Of a stretch of 50,604 nucleotides of DNA, positions 26,187-34,892 are shown one piece after another. Origin of the DNA: Prevotellaceae bacterium (GTDB taxonomy: Bacteria > Bacteroidota > Bacteroidia > Bacteroidales > Bacteroidaceae); NCBI GenBank assembly GCA_022508665.1, contig JAFLUT010000006.1, positions 1-50,604 on the forward strand, written 5' to 3'. The position numbers were made by a program, and so were the translations under genes. Numbering within the stretch: position 1 is the stretch's first letter; each line of letters begins with the position of its first letter. The notes beneath the pieces are model-generated. The model ran no database searches and was not told the DNA's origin. It saw only the letters and a program-made list of their open reading frames with translations.

Positions 26187-26229
26187 TTTATTCTTTCCCT
26201 TAAATTCAATATCACATATTATATAGACT

Positions 26230-27558
26230 ATGAAAGTAACAGCGTTTATCCGTGAAACTTCTGCCAAGAACAACATAACCGACCAGACCCATGTCTATTT
26301 CCGTGTACGTGATGGCAAGACAGACATCAAGGCTGTAAGCGAACTGGGCATCAACCCTAACCACTGGAGCCCAGAGCGTCAAGGCTACAAATCCCGTGTG
26401 GCACTGGTGGACGAAGAAAAGCGTACCAGGTTCGACAAGGCAGTACAGGATCTGACGGCACTCATTTCATCCCAGTATTACCGTGGTGCTGACAGCGCAT
26501 GGCTGAAAGGAGTAATCGAGGAGTTCCATCATCCCAACATCAATATGCGCCAAGGCAAGAAGGGGGATGAATACAGCATGACATTTCAGTGCCAGCAGTA
26601 TGCAGACAATCATCCGATGGCAGAAGAGACGGCTCGCCACCATGAGCACAATGTACGCAAGATTAAACACTTCGAGCGATACCAGCGTGAGATAATGCGC
26701 AGGCGTGGCTATACCATGCGTATCGACACCATGACAGCCGATGACCTGCGGGAGTTCCAGAAGTATCTTGCCAATGAATCCGACTACTATGACCGCTATC
26801 CTCAGATCTTTGATGACATCAAGCAGAAAGACAGGCCTCGTCACCTGACAGAGAATGCCATCCACTCAATTCTCAAGAGGCTTCGTACTGTCGTGAACTG
26901 GTGCTTGAAACACAATATCACGACCAATGACCCATTTGCAACATACGAGATGCCAAAGGTCATGGACAGCCCGCCATTCTATCTTACACTGGAAGAACGC
27001 GACAAGGTATATTATGCAGATCTTAGTAACGAGACTCCTGCCACTCAGGTGTACCGCGACATCTTCATGTTCCACTGCCTTATTGGCTGCCGTGTAGGCG
27101 ATCTGGAGAAAATGACACGTGCCAGCATCGTAGATGGAGCAGTACAGTATATTGCAGAGAAGACCAAGAATCACCAGCCTCGCACAATTCGTGTTCCACT
27201 CAATGAGAAAGCCAAGGCAATTCTTGAAAAGTATTCCAACCTTGAGACACGCATCCTACCAAAGATATGCCAGCATGTATACAACCGATACATCCGCAAG
27301 ATTCTTGAGATATGCGAAATCACCCGCATGGTAACTGTCATTGACAACGACACTCGTGAGCCTGTACAGAAGCGCATCTGCGACATAGCCACCACCCACA
27401 CTGCCCGTAAGACTTTCATCGGCAATCTCTACAAGAAGGTAAAAGATCCGAATCTTGTCGCATCGCTCTCTGGTCACACTGATGGCAGCCGTGCCTTTGC
27501 ACGCTACCGAGAGATTGACAATGACATGAAGCGTGACTTGGTAAAACTCATTGACTAA
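26230..27558 (+). CDS. Tyrosine recombinase (integrase) 2
   Basis: A 442-residue paralogue of the preceding gene with the same layout and many shared blocks (YLTLEERDKV, MFxxLxGCRVGD, SGHxDGSRAFARYREID). The catalytic set is complete: R288, H390 and R393 in THTARKTF, H416 in SGHTDG, and Y426. The pair probably arose by duplication and diverged. It may act as a heteromeric recombinase with int1 or control excision. Confidence 0.92.
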   Translation: MKVTAFIRETSAKNNITDQTHVYFRVRDGKTDIKAVSELGINPNHWSPERQGYKSRVALVDEEKRTRFDKAVQDLTALISSQYYRGADSAWLKGVIEEFHHPNINMRQGKKGDEYSMTFQCQQYADNHPMAEETARHHEHNVRKIKHFERYQREIMRRRGYTMRIDTMTADDLREFQKYLANESDYYDRYPQIFDDIKQKDRPRHLTENAIHSILKRLRTVVNWCLKHNITTNDPFATYEMPKVMDSPPFYLTLEERDKVYYADLSNETPATQVYRDIFMFHCLIGCRVGDLEKMTRASIVDGAVQYIAEKTKNHQPRTIRVPLNEKAKAILEKYSNLETRILPKICQHVYNRYIRKILEICEITRMVTVIDNDTREPVQKRICDIATTHTARKTFIGNLYKKVKDPNLVASLSGHTDGSRAFARYREIDNDMKRDLVKLID

Positions 27559-27584
27559 CAACCGCGACTAACGTACACCCACCT

Positions 27585-28394
27585 ATGAATATTGAAGAAA
27601 TAAGCGAGGAACTTGAACAGGAGTTCGGCAAGCCTCGTAATGTAACTGAAGAAAATGTGCGTTTCATGATGTCCCTTATTGCAGAACAGGCAAATGGCAA
27701 GGAAGTGGACGAGAATGTGCCACAACCAAGCCTTGACGCACTGGGAATGACCATTCTGGCTGTAATGTCTTATCAGACGACACCATGGGAGGAACTTGCA
27801 AAGAAGCCTGCCATACGCAGAAGCCTCAAATATATTGCAGTCAGAAGCAAAAACCATTATGATGAGGTAGAGGCACTGATAAAGGGACTCATGCGAACGC
27901 ATGCCAAAGGACTTACTCAGAAGATGACTCTCGGATTCATCAAAGTCATACGCGCAATAAATATGGAGGAGCAATCTGGGAAACTGATTGAATACACTCC
28001 GTTCCCAGCGCATTACGAAGCGATCCTTCACGGACTTCACAGTCTAATCAGCGGCGAGCATCCCGAGGATGCAGCAGCCATCATTCATTGCGCTATCGAT
28101 GACGGAATCATTTATTCTACAGTTCCCCGCGCTCTCATTGTTGACGAGTTCAATCTAAAGAAGAGCAGCTATGACAAGTATTTCTCCAGAATACACACAG
28201 AACTGCATGATAATGACGAAAGGATCAGGAGACAGGGTAAGGGCAGAATGGACGATCACAGAAAGTCATTGAGAAATGCCATTGGCTATACCGTCAAGCC
28301 TGATAACGAAGTGTACTTCTATAGTCGCAAGCTGGGGCGAAAGAATTTTTTCTCCATCATTGTTTCCTATTGCCGAAGCATCTTTCGGCCCTGA
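27585..28394 (+). CDS. Conserved-looking mobile-element protein of unknown function
   Basis: A soluble, mostly helical protein of 269 residues without signal or membrane segments. An acidic N-terminus (NIEEISEELEQEFGK) leads into helices, and the C-terminal third is basic (RRQGKGRMDDHRKSLR). I do not recognise a domain. It starts 26 bases after int2 in the same direction and precedes the excisionase-like gene, a slot that in Bacteroidetes elements often holds an accessory or regulatory protein. It may bind DNA through the basic tail, but this is a guess. Confidence 0.7.
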   Translation: MNIEEISEELEQEFGKPRNVTEENVRFMMSLIAEQANGKEVDENVPQPSLDALGMTILAVMSYQTTPWEELAKKPAIRRSLKYIAVRSKNHYDEVEALIKGLMRTHAKGLTQKMTLGFIKVIRAINMEEQSGKLIEYTPFPAHYEAILHGLHSLISGEHPEDAAAIIHCAIDDGIIYSTVPRALIVDEFNLKKSSYDKYFSRIHTELHDNDERIRRQGKGRMDDHRKSLRNAIGYTVKPDNEVYFYSRKLGRKNFFSIIVSYCRSIFRP

Positions 28395-28563
28395 TTTGCA
28401 GGCTGAACATGTTGAACGTTTTTTATCCTTTGCAGAGTGTATCATGCACACTTATGCCAAGGATTTTTATGCAATTCTGTTAAATCGGTTAACAAAAAGT
28501 AGTCTGGAGCAGTCACCTCCTATGACCTACTCTGATTATATTCTGTGACTGAAAAAAACAGGG

Positions 28564-28571
28564 TAATTTTG
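28564..28571 (+). promoter_or_regulatory. Promoter -7 element before the excisionase-like gene (TAATTTTG)
   Basis: TAATTTTG fits TAnnTTTG. A strong hairpin begins immediately after it, so a transcript from here would start inside the terminator-like structure. The -33 box is not clear. Confidence 0.4.
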
Positions 28572-28616
28572 TGCCGTCAATCCGGGAAGCCAGCGGATTG
28601 GCGGTGCTTCTTTTTA
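28571..28616 (+). terminator. Strong hairpin and T run: terminator or attenuator
   Basis: The arm 28571-28584 (core CCGTCAATCCG, 28574-28584) pairs with 28594-28607 (core CGGATTGGCGG) through about 14 pairs including G-T wobbles. TTCTTTTT follows. An alternative stem, GAAGC (28586-28590) with GCTTC (28606-28610), would compete with it. It lies in the 295-base gap before the HTH gene and may end the integrase transcript or control the replication-mobilization genes. Confidence 0.65.
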
Positions 28617-28689
28617 GACCGCTGCCGGAAGATGCACCCTGGTTTGCGAGTAAGACAGCGAACGTTATGAACCATCAAAATGAATCAAT

Positions 28690-29067
28690 ATGGTTGACAT
28701 ATTATCATTGGTAGACTCCGGCGGTCAGGTAAAACTTGAAGTGACTGCCGGAGACCTCCGGCACTTTGCCCAGATGCTCATTGAGCAGACACGCAAGGAG
28801 TGGGAGAAGGAACGTGCGCTCGCTCGTAATGAGGAACCAGAAGAATTCCTCACTACAGATGAGGTCTGCAAGATTTTCAACGTTTGCCCGGCAACCCTGT
28901 GGCTTTGGCATCGTAACGGCTATCTGCGCCACGTTAAGTTTGGCAGCAAGAACATGTACCCAGCGTCTGCTGTCAAGGCTATCACACATGCGCGTTCTTT
29001 GAACGTATCAGTGTCTGGCTATTGCAAGCAGAATGCCACGAGACAGAAAGGAGGTGCAGCTGTATGA
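28690..29067 (+). CDS. Excisionase-like helix-turn-helix protein
   Basis: A 125-residue DNA-binding protein of the MerR/excisionase HTH_17 type. The motif is EEFLTTDEVCKIFNVCPATLWLWHRNGYLRHVKFGSKNMYPASAVKAI, at about residues 54-102. A charged N-terminal helix (LIEQTRKEWEKERALARNEE) precedes it. Genes like this sit in the excision or mobilization operon of Bacteroides elements and bend att DNA or act as regulators. Its stop overlaps the ATG of the primase-helicase gene (ATGA at 29064). Confidence 0.88.
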   Translation: MVDILSLVDSGGQVKLEVTAGDLRHFAQMLIEQTRKEWEKERALARNEEPEEFLTTDEVCKIFNVCPATLWLWHRNGYLRHVKFGSKNMYPASAVKAITHARSLNVSVSGYCKQNATRQKGGAAV

Positions 29068-30263
29068 CAGACGGAATTCCTTACATGCGTGTTGGAACCA
29101 CTATGTACAAGCAGGTCAATCAGCCTGTTGTAAATGGCGGTTTCACCAAACGCCTTATCCCATGGACTGCATCTGCCATCAAGGTTGATCATGGGAACGA
29201 CTATCTGTCGCATGTACCAAAGTACGATGGTTTCTGTACGATGCCGAGTCACATAGACTATCAGCCTGTCGTCGGCAGTTTCCTAAATCTATACCAGCCT
29301 ATAGATCATGTGCCAGTGAAGGGGGAAATCCCTCACATCGAGTCGTTAATCCGTCACATCTTTGGCGAGCAGTACGACCTCGGTGTTGACTACCTGCAAC
29401 TGCTATACATGAATCCTGTGCAGAAACTTCCAATCCTCCTGCTCGTTTCCGAGGAACGAAATACGGGCAAGACCACCTTTCTCAACTTCCTCAAGGCGAT
29501 TTTTCAGGAGAATGCCACATTCAATACCAATGAGGACTTCCGCAGTCAGTTCAACGCAGACTGGGCTGGCAAACTCCTCATCGTTGTTGATGAGGTGCTT
29601 CTCTCTCGCCGAGAGGACTCTGAACGGCTGAAGAACCTCTCTACAGCCAAGACCTACAAGGTGGAAGCCAAAGGTAAGGATCGTATGGAGGTGCAGTTCT
29701 TTGCCAAGTTCGTGCTTTGCTCCAACAACGAGCTCTATCCTGTCATCATTGACAAGGAAGAGACCCGCTATTGGGTACGCAAGGTTGCACACTTGGAGAG
29801 TGATGACACATCTTTTATTGATAAGCTCAAGGCTGAGATACCTGCATTCATCTACTACCTCCAGCACCGGAAGTTGGCAACAGATCAGCAGAGCCGCATG
29901 TGGTTTTCACCAAAAGCAATCCATACCGAAGCTCTTGACAAGATTATCAGGAACAACCGTCCACGCTTGGAAGTTGACATGTCAGAGGTGATATTTGACA
30001 TCATGGACAAGATGACTGTCACAAGCGTCCAGTTTTGCCTTGAAGACCTTATGACACTGCTGACGTTTGCGCACGTCAAGGCTGAAAAGTCGTTGGTACG
30101 TAAGATTCTAAAGGATTATTGGAAACTGTCACCGGCTCCCAACGCCCTTACTTACACGACCTACGTCAACGACTACTCTCAGGGTGTTGGCTACAGATCA
30201 AAATCGGCAGTTGGCAGGTTCTATACTGTTACCCGTGAGACCATACGGAATCTCTGCCCATGA
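29064..30263 (+). CDS. Primase-helicase family protein (SF3-like ATPase)
   Basis: A 399-residue ATPase, probably a replicative helicase of the element. Walker A is NTGKTT (residues 133-138), Walker B is LLIVVDEVLLS, and the sensor-type segment is FAKFVLCSNNELYPVIIDKEETRYWVRKV. The D5/DUF5906-type helicase core is present, but no primase polymerase domain is seen in the N-terminal 120 residues. The frame is open upstream to 29022. ATG 29064 is preferred because it overlaps the stop of the HTH gene as ATGA. In mobilizable elements such proteins help replicate the excised circle. Confidence 0.85.
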   Translation: MTDGIPYMRVGTTMYKQVNQPVVNGGFTKRLIPWTASAIKVDHGNDYLSHVPKYDGFCTMPSHIDYQPVVGSFLNLYQPIDHVPVKGEIPHIESLIRHIFGEQYDLGVDYLQLLYMNPVQKLPILLLVSEERNTGKTTFLNFLKAIFQENATFNTNEDFRSQFNADWAGKLLIVVDEVLLSRREDSERLKNLSTAKTYKVEAKGKDRMEVQFFAKFVLCSNNELYPVIIDKEETRYWVRKVAHLESDDTSFIDKLKAEIPAFIYYLQHRKLATDQQSRMWFSPKAIHTEALDKIIRNNRPRLEVDMSEVIFDIMDKMTVTSVQFCLEDLMTLLTFAHVKAEKSLVRKILKDYWKLSPAPNALTYTTYVNDYSQGVGYRSKSAVGRFYTVTRETIRNLCP

Positions 30264-30592
30264 TAAAATGTAGCTTCGATGTTGAATTTGTTGAATTGTT
30301 GAATGAAAAAAGGGAAAAGGATGGAAAGGCTGATACCAAAGCTATATTCCCTTTATTCAACAATGCTCAACAAAAGAAGAAAACCGCTCAACAAATCTTT
30401 CTCTTTTGGCGGCTTGTCTCAACATTTCAACAATTCAACAAGGGTTGTACATTGCTATGTCTCTTTTTCTCCCCTTTCGTCAAAGCGGAAACTTGCAGGA
30501 TGCAGAATGACCATTCAACAAGCGAGGCATGGCTCGCATATAATCACCGCCAAGGCAGCCATTGCATGCCGAGGCACAACACATAGTAGTCT
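30264..30592 (+). other. Iteron-like inverted arrays of GTTGAATT / TTCAACA
   Basis: This 329-base gap begins right after the helicase gene. GTTGAATT repeats three times in tandem at 30281-30305. The opposite orientation appears as TTCAACAA at 30356, CTCAACAAA at 30366 and 30388, and CTCAACATTTCAACAATTCAACAA at 30418-30441. A GCGAG/CTCGC hairpin lies at 30522-30537. A 108-codon open frame at 30260-30586 runs through these repeats, overlaps the helicase stop as ATGA and has no protein-like pattern, so I treat the stretch as a possible replication origin rather than a gene. Confidence 0.45.
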
Positions 30593-31225
30593 ATGAAAGG
30601 AAATACCACCAAGATGAAGTGCGTATCATTACCTCTTGACGTATTCGGCAAGTTCCGTTATTCAGAACCGGAACTTGCAGGCGAGGTGTTTCAATACGTC
30701 CTTAACTACGTCACCGATGGAGAGCAGAAGCATTTCACCGACCCATACAAGGAGATGCTGTTTGAATCACTCCTTGAACCTATACGTCCTCAGATGACAC
30801 GTTACAGTGAGCGTGCAGTACAGTGTCAGGAGATGGCGCGTGAACGTAAGAAGTCGCAGAAGACTCCACGCAAGAAGAACGTCAAGGTAGACAAGGACAG
30901 CGAGAACGTGGGAAGCAACAACGATGATGTTGCGGATAATCACGATGATGTGAATGTTGCCGACAGTAACATAACGTCAACGTATGATAACGTTGCGCCT
31001 ATAGATGAAGGCGTTACTTTCGCTACATTCATGTCCGTCTACGAGCATCAGGACAAGGAAGGATTCGACACCGAATCAGTATGGAGTCATCTTAGCGATG
31101 ACGACAAGCGTGAGGCAATCCGCTTCGCTCGTTTCTATGTCGGGAAAGTTCCGGATGTCGCAAAGCGTGAGTGGCCAAGCAAATTTCTTTCCAGCCATCC
31201 ATGGTCTGTTAACAAGAATCACTAA
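30593..31225 (+). CDS. Hypothetical element protein, replication-accessory type (possible DUF6291)
   Basis: A 210-residue protein. The N-terminal 75 residues (VSLPLDVFGKFRYSEPELAGEVFQYVLNYVTDGEQKHFTDPYKEMLFESLLEPIRPQM) resemble a small domain common in Bacteroidetes element and phage replication proteins. A basic patch (RERKKSQKTPRKKN), a long low-complexity Asp/Asn/Val linker (about 105-140) and a C-terminal helical domain ending in WPSKFLSSHPW follow. ATG 30614 is an alternative start. It sits between the helicase and the relaxase, so a role in initiation or loading is plausible but unproven. Confidence 0.7.
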   Translation: MKGNTTKMKCVSLPLDVFGKFRYSEPELAGEVFQYVLNYVTDGEQKHFTDPYKEMLFESLLEPIRPQMTRYSERAVQCQEMARERKKSQKTPRKKNVKVDKDSENVGSNNDDVADNHDDVNVADSNITSTYDNVAPIDEGVTFATFMSVYEHQDKEGFDTESVWSHLSDDDKREAIRFARFYVGKVPDVAKREWPSKFLSSHPWSVNKNH

Positions 31226-31256
31226 CCCGGGCTGTGCTTGCACAACATCCTTCGGA

Positions 31257-31366
31257 CCAAAATATATTTTGGAGTAGCTTATTATACCAAAATTCTGCCT
31301 GCGGCACCACACCTGCGTGTTGAATATTGGTAATAAGCTCTCCGAGGGGTACGGCAGCAAGCTGCC
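31257..31366 (+). other. Candidate origin of transfer (oriT) before the relaxase gene
   Basis: Three dyads crowd the 159-base gap before the relaxase. One is the perfect palindrome CCAAAATATATTTTGG at 31257-31272. The second is AGCTTATTATACCAAAATTC (31276-31295) against GAATATTGGTAATAAGCT (31322-31339), with a 26-base loop. The third is GGCAGC-AA-GCTGCC at 31353-31366. MobV relaxases cut next to inverted repeats directly upstream of their own gene, so this is the expected place. The nick site cannot be assigned. Confidence 0.55.
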
Positions 31367-31384
31367 TGCCAATAAAAGAGCATT

Positions 31385-33037
31385 ATGGCATACTGTGTAT
31401 TTACATGCGATAAACCCAAGACTGGTGCTGCGGACGGAGGACTTTCAGCGCACATCGACCGAAGGAAATGGGACGCTAAGGAGCATAGGATGGTTCCGTT
31501 CGTTCCTAACTCTGTCATACATCCTGAGCTGTCACATCTCAACAAAGAGTATCTCCTTCCTCCTGGCATGGGCAGGACGGAGGCTATCAACAAGAGAATC
31601 AAAGAGGCTGGCATCACAAGAAAGATACGTGAAGGCCAGGTGAGGTTTCTCGCCTTTCTTTGCACGAGTGACCGTGAGACCATGCTCAGGATTTACAATG
31701 AAGGACGCTGGCAGGCATGGGTCGATGCCAATATCGCTTTCATGCAAAAGACCTTTGGCAAGGAAAATGTGGTCGGATGTGCAGGTCACATGGATGAAGT
31801 AACCTTTCATCTTCACTTCACAGTCGTACCGATTATCATGGGACAGGCATCTGAACGTCCTGATACAAGGAGGCAATTCGAGAAGCGCAATGGCAAAGAA
31901 AAACGCAGATATAGGAAGCAGGACGTTTCAGCCCGGCTCTGTGCCAGGGATGTGTTTACCCAGAAGAATGCGGAGCAATGGCAGACCGATTATGCCCTTC
32001 ATATGCAGGCGGCAGGTTTCGATCTGCAGCGTGGCGTTTCTGGCTCTCAGGCAAAGCATGTGGATCCCGCGGTCTATAATGCAATCAAGGCGGAGGAGGC
32101 GAAACTGGAGGCAGAGAAGGTCGGGCTTGAGATGCAGAAGGAGGTTCTGGAGGATGAGGTGGATATGCTACGGTCGGAGAAGGACGCTTTGACTATTGAC
32201 ATTGAAACTCTCAATAAGGAGAAGAAGCAAGCGGAGACAGCAGTAAAGGGTCTTCAAAAAATGTGCAGCAATCTCACGGCTCAGAAGACTCAACTCACCT
32301 CCGACCTTGCAGAACTCCAGAGCCAGTTGTCCGAAGGCAAGATTTCGCTTGACGAATACAACCAGAGGAAGGTTGATGTGGAAGGGCAAATCGCCGACTG
32401 CGATGCGAGGTTGGCTGACAAGCAGCAGAAACTCGAAACGAAGAAAGCCGAGTTGCTGGACATCAAAGGCAAGGTGAACTACTATGACGTGGCTTATGTC
32501 CGCTTTGATGTGCCCGAGATTAAGGTGAAGCCTCCGAAGATTACAGAGCGACCTTCCCGATTTGGAAACATCGACGAATGGATGGAATCTCAGAACTCCA
32601 GCCTCAAGAAGCAGTTTCACAATTCTCTCCAGTCATTTGCAAAGACCGTCATGAATGCTGCGCAGAAGAGCATACTCGGTGAGCGTAAGTTCAGATTACT
32701 GAATCAGCGTGAATTAGAGGAAATAGGTGCAGAACTTCGGTCTGAAAAGTATCATCACCATCAGCAGACTTCCGAGACTCTTGATCTTCTTGACCTCTTA
32801 GAGAAACCCGATGCTGCCAGGTTGGTTCGTGAGGTGGCGACTGCCCTCATGGGAGGCAATTATGTATGCATCCCCTGTGCAGGCGGTGGTTCTGTCAGCA
32901 GCGAGACTGGCTGGGATGGTCGCAAGAAAGATGAGGAGGACGAGAGTTTTCGACTCCGTTGCTGGCTACATGCCGCAAAGACAGTCAAGGCATCACGCAA
33001 TATACCGACAAGGCGAAAAGGGTTTGGCGTTAAATAA
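31385..33037 (+). CDS. MobV-family relaxase (plasmid recombination/mobilization, Pre/Mob)
   Basis: A 550-residue relaxase that would nick oriT and stay bound to the 5' end of the transferred strand. The N-terminal domain opens MAYCVFTCDKPKTG. The metal-binding motif is HMDEVTFHLHFTVVPI with H135, D137/E138, H142 and H144. Residues about 230-375 form a long coiled coil of Glu, Lys and Gln heptads, and the C-terminus is a smaller helical domain. No type IV secretion genes are in the window, so the element would need a helper conjugative element to move. It is the last gene of the mobility module. Confidence 0.93.
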   Translation: MAYCVFTCDKPKTGAADGGLSAHIDRRKWDAKEHRMVPFVPNSVIHPELSHLNKEYLLPPGMGRTEAINKRIKEAGITRKIREGQVRFLAFLCTSDRETMLRIYNEGRWQAWVDANIAFMQKTFGKENVVGCAGHMDEVTFHLHFTVVPIIMGQASERPDTRRQFEKRNGKEKRRYRKQDVSARLCARDVFTQKNAEQWQTDYALHMQAAGFDLQRGVSGSQAKHVDPAVYNAIKAEEAKLEAEKVGLEMQKEVLEDEVDMLRSEKDALTIDIETLNKEKKQAETAVKGLQKMCSNLTAQKTQLTSDLAELQSQLSEGKISLDEYNQRKVDVEGQIADCDARLADKQQKLETKKAELLDIKGKVNYYDVAYVRFDVPEIKVKPPKITERPSRFGNIDEWMESQNSSLKKQFHNSLQSFAKTVMNAAQKSILGERKFRLLNQRELEEIGAELRSEKYHHHQQTSETLDLLDLLEKPDAARLVREVATALMGGNYVCIPCAGGGSVSSETGWDGRKKDEEDESFRLRCWLHAAKTVKASRNIPTRRKGFGVK

Positions 33038-33053
33038 CCTGTTTTTAGGTATT

Positions 33054-33076
33054 CACATCTGGCATGAGCAGATGTG
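33054..33076 (+). terminator. Hairpin after the relaxase gene
   Basis: CACATCTG (33054-33061) pairs perfectly with CAGATGTG (33069-33076) around GCATGAG, followed by GGGGCTTTCTT. It lies 17 bases after the relaxase stop. The T run is imperfect, so the terminator call is moderate. It also marks the point where base composition turns AT-rich. Confidence 0.5.
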
Positions 33077-33196
33077 GGGGCTTTCTTATATTCACGTGTT
33101 TTGGAAAATACAGACTGTTTTAAATGAATCTGTTGAATTTTTTATTAAAATATACTAATTCCAGTAGATAATTAACGCTATTTGAAATTATATTTG

Positions 33197-33204
33197 TAAT
33201 TTTG
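33197..33204 (+). promoter_or_regulatory. Promoter -7 element of the cargo operon (TAATTTTG)
   Basis: TAATTTTG lies 62 bases before the reverse transcriptase ATG and matches TAnnTTTG. No good -33 box is seen. It would drive the whole RT to XRE gene run. The region 33077-33196 is AT-rich and could also hold a template RNA for the RT. Confidence 0.5.
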
Positions 33205-33266
33205 TGTCCAAAATATGACAATTCCGAACAGGAAAAGTCAATCGTATAGACCTTCAACTATAATCA

Positions 33267-34874
33267 ATGGCAAAAACAACAAAAAACATATTATCTCTGA
33301 ATCATGAGGAAGTGATGGACTTCTTTATGAGGTCAGAGCAGTTTCATGGCTTTGAGTTGCCAGAATACTTTGATTTTGACAAGGTGCTTGCTTATGTAAG
33401 AGAGAGCATTGGAAACAAAGAATATGCTGATTGTTTGGCAAATGTTCGTCCTGATGATTTGCCAGATGTGAATCTTGACATTCTCTTAAACAAGGATGGG
33501 CATTATGCCGTGCGCCCTTTGATTCTCGCAAATCCGTTTCTTTATTACTTTTTGGCAAGAGAGATTTGCAATCCTCATGGATGGGAGACTATTCAGAAGT
33601 GTTTCAACGCATATACCGTGCCACACCTTACTTCATGTGCCCTTCCTGTTGTTCCAAATGAAGTAGAATCTTTTCATAAATCTACCACTATTTTGAATTG
33701 GTGGAATGCAATGGAACAGCGTTCTTTGGAGCTGTCTTTGGAATACCGCTACATGTTTGTGACCGACATCACGAATTGTTATGGCAGTATCAATCCCCAA
33801 TCTATTGAATGGGCATTGTCATGTATGAATACCAAACACGAAAACAATGAAAATCAGCAGTTGGCAGAAAATATTCAAACATATCTTCGTGCTTTGCAAC
33901 ATGGGCATAATATAGGTATCCCTCAAGGAAGTGCCTTGTTTGATTTCGTTGGTGAAATAGTGCTCGGCTATTCCGACCTATTATTACATGAGGCATTACA
34001 GAAAGAAAAGATAAAAGGCTACGAAATTATCCGCTACCGTGATGATTATCGGGTGTTCTGCAACGATAAAGACATGCTGGAACATATATCCTACATTCTC
34101 CAATCTGTGCTTGAAGGCTTAAACTTTCGTATGAACTCGCAGAAAACAAAGATTAGTGATACCATAGTTATTGACTCTATCAAATCAGATAAACTCTTTT
34201 ACATTTACAATACCCCTATCTTTAATAAGAAAGGTGTCGATTTCGACAGCTTTGAGAAGCACCTGCTATATATCTTGATGTATGGTCGGCAGTTCCCCAA
34301 TGGCGGTCAGTTGAAAACCTTGCTTTCGGACATTGATAAGCGTATAGAGGAATGGTTGAAACCATATGAAATAGAGGCTGAAGAAGTAAATCTAACTGAT
34401 GACAGTACTGCCCAAAAGAAAGAAACGTATCAACGAAAACTGACAGGCGGTAGTGTTCGTGCGATGTCGGCTGTAGCCACGCAGATAGCATTAGACAACG
34501 TAACTGTCGTTCATTACGCCCTTCGTGTCATCAGTCGCATGGTGGATTCTCTAAAAGGCACAAAAGAAAAACAAGACATCATCAACAAAGTTTACAACAA
34601 ATTATGCAAACAACATAACTCTGACTATAATCAGCTATGGCTCCAAAATATCACTTATACGCAAGATAAGAAACGCAAAAAATCGCCTTACACAATGCGA
34701 CTTTGCCAATTAGTGGCAGGCAATAGCATAGAGCCATTATGGAATAATGACTGGTTAAAGTCTGACTTAGTTCAAGGTTTGCCTTATGATTCCGTCGTAA
34801 ATAAGGAAACTTTAAAGAATGTTACGCCTGTGATTACATTTAGAGAGAAACGAGCATATTTGGAATTATATTAA
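33267..34874 (+). CDS. Reverse transcriptase, probable defence-associated RT of unassigned type
   Basis: A 535-residue RNA-directed DNA polymerase. Motif A is FVTDITNCYGSIN with catalytic D167. Motif B is IGIPQGSALFDFVGEI (216-231). Motif C is YRDD (257-260), and motif D is LNFRMNSQKTKI (285-296). Segments before motif A include AVRPLILANPFLYYFLAREI. There is no group II intron maturase (X/En) or Cas1 domain. About 230 residues after the palm have no recognised fold (GGSVRAMSAVATQIALDNV is a readable mark), resembling the alpha-helical tail of unknown-group or Abi-type defence RTs. No retron msr-msd is obvious. It leads a tight operon, and the next gene starts 18 bases later. Confidence 0.88.
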   Translation: MAKTTKNILSLNHEEVMDFFMRSEQFHGFELPEYFDFDKVLAYVRESIGNKEYADCLANVRPDDLPDVNLDILLNKDGHYAVRPLILANPFLYYFLAREICNPHGWETIQKCFNAYTVPHLTSCALPVVPNEVESFHKSTTILNWWNAMEQRSLELSLEYRYMFVTDITNCYGSINPQSIEWALSCMNTKHENNENQQLAENIQTYLRALQHGHNIGIPQGSALFDFVGEIVLGYSDLLLHEALQKEKIKGYEIIRYRDDYRVFCNDKDMLEHISYILQSVLEGLNFRMNSQKTKISDTIVIDSIKSDKLFYIYNTPIFNKKGVDFDSFEKHLLYILMYGRQFPNGGQLKTLLSDIDKRIEEWLKPYEIEAEEVNLTDDSTAQKKETYQRKLTGGSVRAMSAVATQIALDNVTVVHYALRVISRMVDSLKGTKEKQDIINKVYNKLCKQHNSDYNQLWLQNITYTQDKKRKKSPYTMRLCQLVAGNSIEPLWNNDWLKSDLVQGLPYDSVVNKETLKNVTPVITFREKRAYLELY

Positions 34875-34892
34875 AAGTAAATTTATTTAAAA

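Noticed and set aside
30260..30586. A 108-codon frame overlapping the helicase stop as ATGA
   Set aside because: It runs through the GTTGAATT arrays and shows no protein-like pattern. I could not rule it out fully, but the repeats explain the sequence better.
33267..34874. Group II intron or retron RT
   Set aside because: There is no maturase or endonuclease domain, no intron domain V signature nearby, and no msr-msd-type inverted repeats.
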